A stretch of 64,000 nucleotides of DNA. Source: an uncultured Lachnospiraceae bacterium. Its GTDB lineage: Bacteria > Bacillota_A > Clostridia > Lachnospirales > Lachnospiraceae. Shown piece after piece: positions 9,134 through 18,610 of the stretch. The notes beneath the pieces were generated by a model that was not told the DNA's origin, did no database searches, and saw only the letters and a list, made by a program, of their open reading frames with translations. The position numbers were made by a program, and so were the translations under genes. Within the stretch, counting starts at the first letter, position 1. Each line of letters opens with the position of its first letter. The DNA lies in NCBI GenBank assembly GCA_910577835.1, contig CAJTOU010000009.1, positions 1-64,000 on the forward strand, written 5' to 3'.

Positions 9134-9162
9134 TAGACTTATCTTTTTAAATTCATTATAAT
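9134..9162 (+). promoter_or_regulatory. Probable promoter of the secreted GH51 gene
   Basis: TAGACT (9134-9139) and TATAAT (9157-9162) are 17 bases apart. Upstream, 9090-9133 carries repeated ATCATA/AGCTA half-sites that could bind the divergently encoded AraC protein. The -35 is a weak match, as expected for an activated promoter. Confidence 0.45.
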
Positions 9163-9273
9163 AAATATTGTAACCACGAAAGTACAAGAGCTTGTTTCTC
9201 ATTATCAAGCACATGTCTTTTTAACACTATTATAGCAAAAAAAATCAGAAAAGCAACTTATAGGAGGAATTTT

Positions 9274-12084
9274 ATGCGAAAAAAAGAAATGAAGTTACTC
9301 AGCATACTTTTGTGTGCCTCTCTTCTCTCTGTGACTGGATGTTCAAAGTCCGATAAAGACGAAACACAGGACACTACCAAAAAATCAGCAACAGACAAAC
9401 CGACACAGGCAGAAGAAGAAACAAAGGCAGAGGTCTATGGAGAAGCCGGTCAGTTAGCCGCCTATGATAAGGAAAAGGCAAATTATACACTGGATATTGA
9501 TTCTTCTGTCAAGGTACATGATATCAGCGATTTGCTTTACGGCATCTTTATCGAAGATATCAATTTTGCTGCAGACGGCGGCTTATATGCAGAAATGGTC
9601 CAGAACCGTTCCTTTGAATTTACCAGTCTTGCAGCAAATAATGAAAAGCACGCATGGTCAGATGTGGGAACTGTCACTGCCACTGTTACAAAAAATGACG
9701 CTCAGGGAGGTTTAAACGCAAATAATACCAATTATATGATAATTGAAAACACCTCTGCCTCACCAGCCGGAATTGCAAACAAGGGATTTCTTGACGGCAT
9801 GGCTGTTACAGAGGGAGCAAATTATAAATTTTCTGTGTATGCAAAAGGCTTAGATGGATATACCGGACCTGTTCAGGTTTCTATTATGAATGGCACAGAA
9901 AGCGCTGCCAGCGGAACTATTGACGCTGTTACCTCCGAGTGGACCAAATATGACCTTACACTCACCTCCTCTGTCACCTCATACAAAGATGTTACTCTTC
10001 AGGTGACAATTAATACCGGAAAAGCTGCCGTAGATATGGTTTCTTTATTTCCGGAGGATACATATAAGGGTCGCGAAAATGGTCTGAGAAAAGACCTTGC
10101 AGAGAAGCTCGAAGCCTTGGAGCCAGCATTTTTAAGATTTCCGGGTGGCTGTGTTATCGAGGGAGCTACTCTTGATGTTGCTTATGACTGGAAAGACTCT
10201 ATCGCTGTCGGACCTGACGGAGAGCCATTGCAGTTTAATGGACACTACGGAGATGTGGCAGCAAGAAAGATGGGACAGAACATCTGGACAGATGAGCGTG
10301 CAACAAATGACCCATATCCATCTTTTATGTCTTATGGTCTTGGATTCTATGAATATTTCCTGTTAGCTGAAGATATCGGAGCAGTCGGCGTTCCTGTTGT
10401 AAACTGTGGCATGTGCTGTATGGGTCAGTCAAACGGCGCCGGACCTGCTGTGGGAACTTCTGAATTTCAGCAGTATGTACAGGATGCTCTTGACCTTGTA
10501 GAATTCTGCAAGGGCGATGCCTCTACAAAATGGGGTGCTGTCCGTGTTTCTCTTGGACATGAAGCACCGTTTGCATTAAAATACATCGGTATCGGAAATG
10601 AGCAGTGGGGAAACGAGTTCTTTAAACATTATGAAGCATTTGTAAAGGCATTTGAAGAAGCAAAAGCTTCCAATCCTGATTTATATGGAGATATCGAGCT
10701 GATGTTTTCAGCAGGTGTTGATGACGGAGACAGCGGAGCAGATTATATGTATGCATATGAAGAAGCCGCAAGATGGCTGTCCGCAAATCCGGACAAAACA
10801 ATAAACGATTATGCCGGAGCAATTGACCATCACTATTATAATGACCCTGCATGGTTTTTAAATCACGCAGATTATTATGACGAAAAGAATTACAGCAGAG
10901 ATACAGAAAATATGACAAATACCACCTTTGGCGGCGGTATTAATGTATTTCTTGGAGAATATGCCGCACAGTCAAATAATTTAAAAGCGGCACTTTCAGA
11001 GGCTGCTTATATGACAGGTCTTGAACGAAACGGAGATATTGTGGTAATGGCTGCCTATGCGCCTCTGTTCGGAAATCTGACAGCTACCCACTGGGCACCG
11101 GATTTGATTTGGTTTAACAATCATACCTCTACCGCTTCAATTAACTATTACATGCAAAAGCTCTTTGCTACAAATGCTGGTTCTTCACTGTTGAAAACTG
11201 AATTTACCGGCGCAGATATTGAAGATGAACCGTTCTCAGGAAGAGTCGGAGTCGGTACATGGAGTACCTCTGCCAAGTTCGACAATGCAAAGATTGTAGA
11301 TAACAAAACTGGAGATGTGCTTGCAGAAGATGATTTTTCAGAAGAAAACAGCCTGAAAAACTGGAACCGGATATCTGACGGAAACTGGAGCATAAAAGAC
11401 GGCGAGCTTGTTCAGAGCAGCACTTCCACAAATGCAAGCGCTTTTGGAACTACTGGTACTGTCGCATATTTTGGCGATATCAAATGGAAGAATTATACTT
11501 TTACTGTGGAAGCTACAAAAACCGGAGGAGAAGAAGGCTTTTTGATTCCATTCGCAGTTCACAGCAATAAAAATAATTTCTTCTGGAATATCGGCGGATG
11601 GGGAAATACAGTGTCCGCTCTTCAGCAGGTAAAAGACGGAGGTAAATCAGGCCAGCTTTCAGGAACTACAAAAGACTGTGTATTAAAAACAGGCACAAAG
11701 TATCAGTTAAAGGTTGTTGTTGAAGAAGAAAATGTAAAGTGCTATATTGATGATAAGCTTTATGTTGATTATGACCTTCCAGAAACTTCAAATGCTGAAA
11801 GCTATCAGGTAGTGAGCACAGATGAAACCGGAGATATTATTGTCAAAATGGTAAATGTAACCGCATATGCAAAGACGTTTGCCATTAACATTGAAGGGGC
11901 AGAGACAATTGGAGATACCGCTTCTCTTCAGGTAGTTGCGGGGACAAATCTTGATAATGATAATATACTTGGAAAAGAAGAAGTGGTAACCTTAAAGGAA
12001 TCTGAACTGTCAGGAGTGACAAAACAGTTTAATTATACAGTTCCACAATATTCTGCTACTGTAATAAGAATAAAAACAAAATAA
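9274..12084 (+). CDS. Secreted lipoprotein alpha-L-arabinofuranosidase, GH51
   Basis: A 936-residue exported enzyme. Residues 1-23 are a lipoprotein signal ending in SVTGC, with Cys23 the expected lipidation site, followed by an acidic/Thr-rich linker to about 65. The GH51 catalytic region begins with ISDLLYGIFIEDINFAADGG and has the acid/base Glu in IGIGNEQWGN (about 441) and the likely nucleophile Glu in VFLGEYAAQSN (about 562). A carbohydrate-binding-like beta region covers about 140-260. A LamG/concanavalin-like module, starting DDFSEENSLKNW, covers about 685-865, followed by the GH51 C-terminal beta-sandwich. It should strip arabinose from arabinan or arabinoxylan at the cell surface. 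TAGGAGG precedes the ATG. Confidence 0.92.
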   Translation: MRKKEMKLLSILLCASLLSVTGCSKSDKDETQDTTKKSATDKPTQAEEETKAEVYGEAGQLAAYDKEKANYTLDIDSSVKVHDISDLLYGIFIEDINFAADGGLYAEMVQNRSFEFTSLAANNEKHAWSDVGTVTATVTKNDAQGGLNANNTNYMIIENTSASPAGIANKGFLDGMAVTEGANYKFSVYAKGLDGYTGPVQVSIMNGTESAASGTIDAVTSEWTKYDLTLTSSVTSYKDVTLQVTINTGKAAVDMVSLFPEDTYKGRENGLRKDLAEKLEALEPAFLRFPGGCVIEGATLDVAYDWKDSIAVGPDGEPLQFNGHYGDVAARKMGQNIWTDERATNDPYPSFMSYGLGFYEYFLLAEDIGAVGVPVVNCGMCCMGQSNGAGPAVGTSEFQQYVQDALDLVEFCKGDASTKWGAVRVSLGHEAPFALKYIGIGNEQWGNEFFKHYEAFVKAFEEAKASNPDLYGDIELMFSAGVDDGDSGADYMYAYEEAARWLSANPDKTINDYAGAIDHHYYNDPAWFLNHADYYDEKNYSRDTENMTNTTFGGGINVFLGEYAAQSNNLKAALSEAAYMTGLERNGDIVVMAAYAPLFGNLTATHWAPDLIWFNNHTSTASINYYMQKLFATNAGSSLLKTEFTGADIEDEPFSGRVGVGTWSTSAKFDNAKIVDNKTGDVLAEDDFSEENSLKNWNRISDGNWSIKDGELVQSSTSTNASAFGTTGTVAYFGDIKWKNYTFTVEATKTGGEEGFLIPFAVHSNKNNFFWNIGGWGNTVSALQQVKDGGKSGQLSGTTKDCVLKTGTKYQLKVVVEEENVKCYIDDKLYVDYDLPETSNAESYQVVSTDETGDIIVKMVNVTAYAKTFAINIEGAETIGDTASLQVVAGTNLDNDNILGKEEVVTLKESELSGVTKQFNYTVPQYSATVIRIKTK

Positions 12085-12109
12085 AACAAAAACTATTTTA
12101 CATTGTTTA

Positions 12110-12146
12110 AAAGGAGCTGCCTTATGCGCAGTTCCTTTTTATTTTT
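12110..12146 (+). terminator. Rho-independent terminator after GH51
   Basis: AAAGGAGCTGC (12110-12120) pairs with GCAGTTCCTTT (12128-12138) with one G-T pair, loop CTTATGC, followed by a T-rich tail. It lies 25 bases past the GH51 stop. Confidence 0.85.
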
Positions 12147-12210
12147 TAATTTTTCAGGAAATTTACAGCAATTTTAAACATTTTGCTCTCACTGAAATTT
12201 TAGATAGTAC

Positions 12211-12239
12211 TTGAAAATCAGAGGGTGATATGATAGAAT
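12211..12239 (+). promoter_or_regulatory. Promoter of the chemoreceptor gene
   Basis: TTGAAA (12211-12216) and TAGAAT (12234-12239) are separated by 17 bases, about 70 bases upstream of the methyl-accepting chemotaxis gene. Confidence 0.5.
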
Positions 12240-12307
12240 TAGTTTAGTTAGGTAAAGCAATATTAATTTACTTTAAAAATCAGTAAAATGGCAAAGGAGA
12301 AGTAGAT

Positions 12308-14002
12308 ATGTTTAACAAAGAAAGAATTGAGAAAAGGCTTACAAAGACTTTTCTTATGGTGTCTACAATTACAGCACTAGCGGCGGTAATAGGCATTATT
12401 ACAATGATGGTTTTGGTGGTACAATATTCTGATGCATTAGAGAATTATGGTTTTGCTCAGGGAGATATTGGTAAGGCCATGTTTGAGTTTGCAGATACGA
12501 GAAGTGCATTGCGCGGAACTATTGGATATGAGGACCAGGATGCTATTAACGTTATGCAAAAGCAACACCAAGAGAACAAAGTTCTGTTTCAGAAATCTTT
12601 TGAAGAGATAGAAAAGACAATTGTATCAAAAGATGGAAGAACTACCTATGACGAAATTAAAAAAGAGCTTGATTCATACTGGACACTTGACAACAAAGTT
12701 ATGGAGACTGGCGCAACAGAGGACCAAGAGCTGTGCAGAAAAGCTCAGGATATGGCAATCAATCAGTTAGGTCCTATGTATGAAAATATCTATTCCAAAC
12801 TGGAAGAATTATTAAATGTAAAAGTAACAGAGGGTGACAAACTCTCCAAACGCTTAAATATTATAAGTATGATACTGGCAGCAATGATTGCTATGGTGCT
12901 TGTAATATCAATGTTAATTTCCGTACGTATGGGTAAAAGTATTGCCCGTGGAATTGCTCGACCTCTGAAAGAACTTGGAAAACGATTTGCTACTTTTGCA
13001 ACCGGTGATTTATCTTCTGCTTTTCCAACGACAAATGCTGATGATGAAGTATCTGATATGATAAAACAGGCTAACGATATGGCTGAAAATCTGAATGTAA
13101 TTATCAACGATGCCGGAGAACTGTTGGGCAAAATGGCAGAGGGCAATTATGCAATAAAAACTCAGATACCAGACAGATATACCGGTGATTTTTCACGTCT
13201 GCTTGAGGCAATGCGAAATATGAGAGAACAAATGACAACCACGTTAGAAGCAATTAGCGAAGCTTCTGAACAGGTGGCAGCAGGTTCCAATCACATTGCA
13301 GATGCAGGACAGGCATTGGCTGAAGGTTCTACTGAACAGGCCAGCGCAGTACAGGAACTGCATGCGTCGATAGTGAATATTGCAGAAACAGCAGAAAAAA
13401 GTATGCAAAATGCGGAAGATTCCTATCAACAGGCACGCCACTATGCAGACGATGCCGAGAAGAGCCGCCACCAAATGGAGGCTATGCTGGTAGCTATGGA
13501 ACGAATTAATCAGACATCCAACAAAATAGGCAATATTATTTCGGAAATAGAGTCCATTGCCTCTCAGACAAATCTGTTGTCATTGAATGCTTCGATAGAA
13601 GCGGCAAGAGCAGGAGACGCAGGACGAGGTTTTGCAGTAGTAGCCGACCAAATCAGAGATTTGGCAGACCAGAGTGCAAAGGCGGCTATCAGCACAAGAG
13701 AACTGATAGAGGGTTCCCTTCAGGAAATTGCAGAAGGCAGTCAAGCAGCACAACAGGCTTCCACTTCTATCCTGAGTGTAGTTGAGGGTATGAAATGTAT
13801 TGCAGAGACTTCAAAAGAACTGAGCTTAATGGCCGAGACTCAGGCAGAAGCCATGCGGGAAGCAGAGAAGGGAGTTAATCAGATATCAGGAGTGGTACAA
13901 AATAATGCTGCTACCGCACAAGAATCTTCAGCAACCAGTGAAGAACTGTCAGCGCAGACGATTGCACTGAATGAACATATCAGCAAATTCATTTTAGAAT
14001 AA
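12308..14002 (+). CDS. Methyl-accepting chemotaxis protein
   Basis: A 564-residue chemoreceptor. TM1 lies near residues 15-38 and TM2 near 183-205. The extracytoplasmic part between them has the length and helical character of a four-helix-bundle sensor. A HAMP region follows (about 206-260). The cytoplasmic signalling hairpin has its tip in SLNASIEAARAGDAGRGFAVVA (about 427-448), which is the conserved CheA/CheW contact region. The protein ends EHISKFILE without a CheR-docking pentapeptide. The ligand is unknown. No other chemotaxis gene lies nearby. AAAGGAGAAGTAGAT before the ATG fixes the start. Confidence 0.93.
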   Translation: MFNKERIEKRLTKTFLMVSTITALAAVIGIITMMVLVVQYSDALENYGFAQGDIGKAMFEFADTRSALRGTIGYEDQDAINVMQKQHQENKVLFQKSFEEIEKTIVSKDGRTTYDEIKKELDSYWTLDNKVMETGATEDQELCRKAQDMAINQLGPMYENIYSKLEELLNVKVTEGDKLSKRLNIISMILAAMIAMVLVISMLISVRMGKSIARGIARPLKELGKRFATFATGDLSSAFPTTNADDEVSDMIKQANDMAENLNVIINDAGELLGKMAEGNYAIKTQIPDRYTGDFSRLLEAMRNMREQMTTTLEAISEASEQVAAGSNHIADAGQALAEGSTEQASAVQELHASIVNIAETAEKSMQNAEDSYQQARHYADDAEKSRHQMEAMLVAMERINQTSNKIGNIISEIESIASQTNLLSLNASIEAARAGDAGRGFAVVADQIRDLADQSAKAAISTRELIEGSLQEIAEGSQAAQQASTSILSVVEGMKCIAETSKELSLMAETQAEAMREAEKGVNQISGVVQNNAATAQESSATSEELSAQTIALNEHISKFILE

Positions 14003-14014
14003 AAGATACAAATC

Positions 14015-14067
14015 AGGAGCTGTCATATCAAGCAGAACGCAAGTTCTTAATATGATAGCTCCTTTTA
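14015..14067. terminator. Bidirectional hairpin between convergent genes (AGGAGCTGTC type)
   Basis: AGGAGCT-G-TCATAT (14015-14028) pairs with ATATGA-T-AGCTCCT (14050-14063), followed by TTTT. An inner AGAAC/GTTCT mini-stem sits in the loop. It separates the chemoreceptor from the convergent carboxypeptidase gene and resembles two longer hairpins at 52854 and 62067. Confidence 0.7.
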
Positions 14068-14105
14068 AATTTTTCCAGAATAAAAAATTTAAAGATTAAG
14101 ACAGC

Positions 14106-15614
14106 TTAAAGGAAATAGATACTTTCATATTTCTTTTTAAAATATCTGATTAACGGCTTGGCGCTGATTTCCTTGCCACATATTTTCTGCAATACCTCTT
14201 TCGGCTCTCTGCTGCTTCCATATTGATGAATATTTTCATTGAGCCAATGTGTAATCTTTTTTATCTCGCCTTTTGCCAGTATATCATCTATACATCCCAA
14301 TTCTTCCTCTATTTTTTCCAAAAACATCCCATCATAAATTGAACCTAAGAGATATGAAGGAAAATATCCAAACGCTCCACCACTCCAGTGTGTATCCTGC
14401 AGAGCTCCTTCACTGTCCTTTTCCGGTGTTATTCCAAGATATTCCTTCATTTTCTCATTCCATCTTTTTGGGATATCCAAAAGCTCCAGCTTTCCTGAAA
14501 AAATTTCTTTTTCGATTTCATAACGGATAATAATGTGAAAGCAATACGTAACTTCATCACTGGAGGTTCGTATCAGCGAAGGCTGGACTTCATTGATTTT
14601 CCGGTAAAAAGCTTCCAGTGGAATTTCTTTAAAGTTTGGAAAAGTTTTCTGAAGTTTTCCATATATCGGCTTCCAGAAGTTTATATTATGCCCCAGAATA
14701 TTTTCAAAAAATCTTGACTGACTCTCATGAAGACCCAAATAACGACAGCTAAACAGCGGCGTCTCGTCAAATTTGTCGCTGACATGCTGCTCAAAAATAC
14801 CATGTCCGCCTTCATGAATAATACTAAATATAGCATCGATAATATCATTTTCTGTATAGTGGTCTGTCAATCTTACATCCTTATTGGAAAGCGCTGTTGT
14901 AAACGGATGCTCACTCTCTGCCATTACTCCCGAATCAAAGGAAAATCCGATGTATTCCAGTAAATATCTTGAAAACTCTTTTTGCCTGTAAATATCATAG
15001 TTTCCGGAAAAATCTGGTTCTATTTCCGATTTTAATTCTTGCTTTTTCTCCGTTATTTTCTTGACAAGAGGAATCAGCTCCTGCTTTATCTCTTCAAACA
15101 GACAATCTATTATTTCTCCTGACATACCCTCTTCATTATTGTCAAGAAGCACCTCATAGACCTCTCTTCCATTACTCTGATATTCGGCGAACTGCTTTGT
15201 CATTTCAATTACCTGTTTTAAATATGGCTCAAATTGTTTATAATCATCAGCTCTCTTTGCCCGCTGCCATACATCTCCTGCTTTCGCTGTCAATATGCTG
15301 TATTTTTCATAAAAATCTACCGGAACATTTTTGTCTCTGTCATAATATTTCTTTGCCTTTTCAACCACTGTTTTCTGGTATTCTTCCAGTTTTTCATATT
15401 CACAAGGCTCCAAAAGTTCTTTTAGCAGCTCTCCCATTTTTTCAGAGGTTTCCAGCTCAAATTTTTTAGCGGAAATTGTTCCCATACAGTCTACCAGACC
15501 ATCCACTCCTGTATCCGGCACCTGAGTTTGTAAATCCCATTCTATCAGAGCTGCCACTCTCTCATACTCTTTCACTTTTTTATAATATTGTAAAAACTCT
15601 TTATATTTTGACAT
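14106..15614 (-). CDS. Carboxypeptidase, peptidase family M32
   Basis: A thermostable-carboxypeptidase-1-like zinc metallopeptidase of about 502 residues that removes C-terminal amino acids from peptides in the cytosol. The catalytic HEXXH is HEGGHGIFEQ (near residue 268), and the third zinc ligand Glu is in LHESQSRFFEN (near 298). Both are diagnostic for M32. C-terminal WSGGAFGYFPSYLLGSIYDG is also conserved in the family. Length matches the usual 500 residues. A start 18 bases further upstream is possible, but GGAGAATAGAC supports the ATG at 15614. It is monocistronic by position. Confidence 0.92.
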   Translation of the reverse strand: MSKYKEFLQYYKKVKEYERVAALIEWDLQTQVPDTGVDGLVDCMGTISAKKFELETSEKMGELLKELLEPCEYEKLEEYQKTVVEKAKKYYDRDKNVPVDFYEKYSILTAKAGDVWQRAKRADDYKQFEPYLKQVIEMTKQFAEYQSNGREVYEVLLDNNEEGMSGEIIDCLFEEIKQELIPLVKKITEKKQELKSEIEPDFSGNYDIYRQKEFSRYLLEYIGFSFDSGVMAESEHPFTTALSNKDVRLTDHYTENDIIDAIFSIIHEGGHGIFEQHVSDKFDETPLFSCRYLGLHESQSRFFENILGHNINFWKPIYGKLQKTFPNFKEIPLEAFYRKINEVQPSLIRTSSDEVTYCFHIIIRYEIEKEIFSGKLELLDIPKRWNEKMKEYLGITPEKDSEGALQDTHWSGGAFGYFPSYLLGSIYDGMFLEKIEEELGCIDDILAKGEIKKITHWLNENIHQYGSSREPKEVLQKICGKEISAKPLIRYFKKKYESIYFL

Positions 15615-15690
15615 GTCTATTCTCCATTTCATTTCTGATATGCATTTATTTATTATTCCGCAGACAGGTAAGATTATACTTTTGCCTCTT

Positions 15691-16452
15691 TTAAATTATG
15701 CCAGAGCATTTATATTTTACTACTGCAAAAAATTCTCTTACCATATAATTGATAAATAAAATTTTATCAGATTCAGCGGCAATTCCGCTTATTTCATAAC
15801 CGCTTTTTTTACAGACAGCCGTCGCACGGTATACATGAAAATTATTTGTAATAACACCCACCTGAGGTAATTCCTTTTTGGAATGTTCCTTTATCTTTTT
15901 CATGGAAAATTCAATATTTTCTGCTGTATTTACAGATTTATCTTCCATAATAATTCTGTCTTCACTGATTCCATATTCTATCAGATACTCCTTCATACAC
16001 TGTGCTTCTGATAAATCCTCTCCCTTTCCCTGACCTCCTGAAACAACAACGACAGTATTCGGGTTTTCATCAAGATACTCACATGCCTTTTCCAGCCTTT
16101 TTCTCAGTGACTTTGTAATTTTTGTACCTCTTACCTGTGCGCCGAGTACAATTACATAATCAAGATTTTCCTTCGGTTTTGAAACCATTCCAGAAACAAT
16201 ACAGCCTTCTACTGCAAGAAATAATAAAAGCAAAAGACAGAAAGAAACAATTGCCGCCGATTTAAACCACATTGGAAATTTTATCTGCTTTCTTGCCAGT
16301 ATTGGTGGAAGTACTGCCAGAACCACAAAACAGACGACTGCTGCCAGCCATACCGATGCAAATGCTGTGTGTATGCCTGCATAGCTTATCATAATAATGT
16401 AATAGCCAAAACAGACTCCTGCCAGAATTCCAAAAATAATTGTCATTGTCAT
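15691..16452 (-). CDS. YdcF/SanA-family (DUF218) membrane protein
   Basis: A 253-residue protein. Three hydrophobic helices occupy about residues 1-90. A soluble DUF218 domain follows, with LDYVIVLGAQVRG, the conserved VVVSGGQGKGEDLSEA and DKSVNTAENIEFS blocks, and a later NNFHVYRA. The family includes SanA, ElyC and YdcF, linked to envelope integrity and undecaprenyl-phosphate carrier use in other bacteria; the biochemical activity is not settled. It is placed between an M32 peptidase and an Rrf2 regulator on the same strand, with no strong operon signal because a terminator lies just upstream. Confidence 0.85.
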   Translation of the reverse strand: MTMTIIFGILAGVCFGYYIIMISYAGIHTAFASVWLAAVVCFVVLAVLPPILARKQIKFPMWFKSAAIVSFCLLLLLFLAVEGCIVSGMVSKPKENLDYVIVLGAQVRGTKITKSLRKRLEKACEYLDENPNTVVVVSGGQGKGEDLSEAQCMKEYLIEYGISEDRIIMEDKSVNTAENIEFSMKKIKEHSKKELPQVGVITNNFHVYRATAVCKKSGYEISGIAAESDKILFINYMVREFFAVVKYKCSGII

Positions 16453-16473
16453 AATCTTTTCTCCTTTTTACCG

Positions 16474-16502
16474 AAAAAAGAGGCAGGATACGCCTCTTTT
16501 TT
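16474..16502 (-). terminator. Rho-independent terminator after rrf2
   Basis: AAAAAAGAGGC (16474-16484) pairs with GCCTCTTTTTT (16492-16502) around GGATAC plus flanks. It is T-rich on both strands and lies just past the stop of the Rrf2 gene. Confidence 0.8.
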
Positions 16503-16523
16503 CCAATTTATTACATCACATAA

Positions 16524-16946
16524 TTACTCTGCTTTTATATTGTTCCCATGAATCAGGTCTTTTAGAGAAATATTCTCCAAATAATCATCAATTACCTTAT
16601 CTAATCCTTTCCACAGAGGAAGAGTAATACACTCTTCTGCACGTTTGCAAATATCCGCATCTTTCTCCAGACAGCTCACTGGAGCCATACTTCCCTCTGT
16701 CAGCTTTAAAATAGCCCCGATTGTATATTCATCACTGTTTTTTGAAAGTCTGTATCCTCCGCTTTTGCCTCTTAAACTTTGTACATAACCTGCCCTGTTT
16801 AGAATCCCCACAATCATTTCCAGATATTTCATGGAAATCTCCTGTCTGTCGGCAATTTCCTTTAAAGATATAAAACCCTCGTCTTTATGCTGTGCCAAAT
16901 CAATCATTACTCTCAATGCATATCTGCCCTTAGTTGAAACCTTCAT
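16524..16946 (-). CDS. Rrf2-family regulator (CymR/IscR-like)
   Basis: A 140-residue winged-helix regulator. The N-terminus MKVSTKGRYALRVMIDLA and SLKEIADRQEISMKYLEMIVGILNRAGYVQSLRGKSGGY form the Rrf2 DNA-binding domain. Three Cys residues occur at C-x7-C-x5-C (CLEKDADICKRAEEC), close to the Fe-S ligand arrangement of IscR, so a cluster is possible but not proved. The neighbour on the same strand is metY (sulfur assimilation), and the shared intergenic region holds five 14-bp tandem units. This favours a CymR-like role in cysteine/methionine control, as inference. Confidence 0.88.
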   Translation of the reverse strand: MKVSTKGRYALRVMIDLAQHKDEGFISLKEIADRQEISMKYLEMIVGILNRAGYVQSLRGKSGGYRLSKNSDEYTIGAILKLTEGSMAPVSCLEKDADICKRAEECITLPLWKGLDKVIDDYLENISLKDLIHGNNIKAE

Positions 16947-17046
16947 ACCAAATCTCCTGTCCCTTCATTCTGTTCATTACCCATATGAGGTCTTTTGTTT
17001 AATAACTATAATACAATCAGAGAATAAATACAATAGAAAAATAATT

Positions 17047-17115
17047 ATAATCGGAAACTTATAACCGGAAACTTATTGCTGGAAATTTATCACTGGAAAT
17101 TTATCGCAGAAACTT
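17047..17115. repeat. 14-bp tandem repeat, five units, upstream of rrf2
   Basis: Units begin at 17047, 17061, 17075, 17089 and 17103 and follow the pattern AT-N4-GGAAA(C/T)TT, for example ATAACCGGAAACTT; the last is 13 bases. They lie between metY's 3' end and the rrf2 start, about 100 bases upstream of the rrf2 ATG. Iterated sites at a helical-turn-plus spacing could be operators, or simple slippage products. Confidence 0.75.
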
Positions 17116-17141
17116 ATAGTTGCAAGCACTGATTTTAATTT

Positions 17142-18449
17142 TTATAACACTGCTTTAAACGCTTCCTCAAGGTCCTCAATAATATCATCAATATTTTCTG
17201 TACCGATAGAAAGTCTGACAGTATTTAACTGAATTCCCTGCTCTGCAAGCTCTTTCTCATTGAGCTGTGAATGGGTAGTAGAGGCCGGATGGATGACCAG
17301 AGACTTTACATCTGCCACATTTGCCAGCAATGAAAACAGCTCAAGATTGTCGATAAATTCCTTTGCCTTTCTGTCATCACCCTTAATTTCAAAAGTAAAA
17401 ATAGAGCCGCCGCCGTTTGGAAAATATTTTTTATATAATCTCTGTTGCTCTTTATCCTCTGACACCGAAGGATGATGTACCTTTTCCACCTGAGGATGAC
17501 TGTTAAGATATTCCACTACCTTCAGGGCATTTTCCACATGTCTTTCTACTCTTAAAGAAAGTGTTTCCAGTCCCTGAAGAAAAATAAACGCATGGAACGG
17601 AGAAAGCGTCGCGCCGGTATCACGAAGCAGGATTGCTCTTATTTTTGTGACAAATGCCGCTGCACCTGCTGCTTTTGTAAAGACAACCCCATGATAGCTT
17701 GGATTTGGTTCCGTAAGTCCCGGAAACTTTCCACTTGCTTCCCAGTCAAATTTTCCACTGTCTATAATTACGCCTCCTATGGTTGTTCCATGTCCTCCGA
17801 TAAACTTGGTTGCAGAGTGAACCACAATATCTGCGCCATACTCAATTGGTCTTATTAAATACGGCGTGGCAAACGTATTGTCAATAACAAGTGGTATTTT
17901 ATGAGCATGCGCAATCTCTGCCAGTCTTTCAATATCTACCACATCGGAGTTTGGATTTCCAAGCGTTTCTATAAATACTGCCTTTGTATTCTCTTGAATT
18001 GCCTGCTCCACTTCCTCATAGTCAAATGGGTCAACAAAAGTTGTACTGATTCCATAAGACGGCAGTGTATGTGCAAGAAGATTGTAGGTTCCACCATAAA
18101 TATTCTTTGCGGAAACGATATGGTCTCCATTCTGTGCAAGATTCTCAAAGGTATATGTAATCGCAGCCGCACCGGATGCTACTGCCAGTGCTGCTACACC
18201 TCCTTCAAGAGCCGCAATCCTCTGCTCAAAAACATCTTGTGTGGGATTTGTCAATCTTCCGTAGATATTGCCCGCATCTGTCAGGTTAAATCTTGCCGCC
18301 GCATGCTCACTGTTTTTGAATACATATGAAGAAGTCTGATAAATCGGCACTGCTCTCGCATCTGTTACCGCATCCGGCTGCTCCTGTCCTACATGAAGCT
18401 GCAAAGTTTCAAATTTTAAATTTCTTTCTGAATATGCTTTTTTGCTCAT
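17142..18449 (-). CDS. metY: O-acetylhomoserine sulfhydrylase (MetY)
   Basis: A PLP enzyme of the Cys/Met metabolism class, 435 residues. It converts O-acetyl-L-homoserine plus sulfide to homocysteine, or with other thiols runs the related aminocarboxypropyl transfer. The N-terminal FETLQLHVGQEQPD and the PLP lysine in HSATKFIGGHGTTIGG (near residue 214) are typical; LETLSLRVERHVENA and a length of about 430 separate it from the shorter MetB/MetC enzymes. It has its own promoter (TTTACA-N17-TATTAT) and AATGGAGGC ribosome binding site. The neighbouring Rrf2 regulator may control it. Confidence 0.93.
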   Translation of the reverse strand: MSKKAYSERNLKFETLQLHVGQEQPDAVTDARAVPIYQTSSYVFKNSEHAAARFNLTDAGNIYGRLTNPTQDVFEQRIAALEGGVAALAVASGAAAITYTFENLAQNGDHIVSAKNIYGGTYNLLAHTLPSYGISTTFVDPFDYEEVEQAIQENTKAVFIETLGNPNSDVVDIERLAEIAHAHKIPLVIDNTFATPYLIRPIEYGADIVVHSATKFIGGHGTTIGGVIIDSGKFDWEASGKFPGLTEPNPSYHGVVFTKAAGAAAFVTKIRAILLRDTGATLSPFHAFIFLQGLETLSLRVERHVENALKVVEYLNSHPQVEKVHHPSVSEDKEQQRLYKKYFPNGGGSIFTFEIKGDDRKAKEFIDNLELFSLLANVADVKSLVIHPASTTHSQLNEKELAEQGIQLNTVRLSIGTENIDDIIEDLEEAFKAVL

Positions 18450-18507
18450 AATATGCCTCCATTTTAAATCGTGTTTTTATTTCCTATTATTTTAGTAGGT
18501 TATTTAT

Positions 18508-18536
18508 ATAATAGCACTAATTGATATAATTGTAAA
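18508..18536 (-). promoter_or_regulatory. metY promoter
   Basis: On the minus strand TTTACA (18536-18531), 17 bases, then TATTAT (18513-18508). It lies downstream of the terminator at 18611-18640, so metY is started independently of the upstream transcript. Confidence 0.6.
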
Positions 18537-18610
18537 GTTGTTTTTTCAAAAAATCCACAATCACTTAATTATTCGCCACATATATCTGAATGCTTTCCCA
18601 TAAAATCAAA

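Noticed and set aside
17047..17115. CRISPR array
   Set aside because: The 14-bp units are directly tandem with no spacers and no cas genes are nearby; the same holds for 63597-63661.
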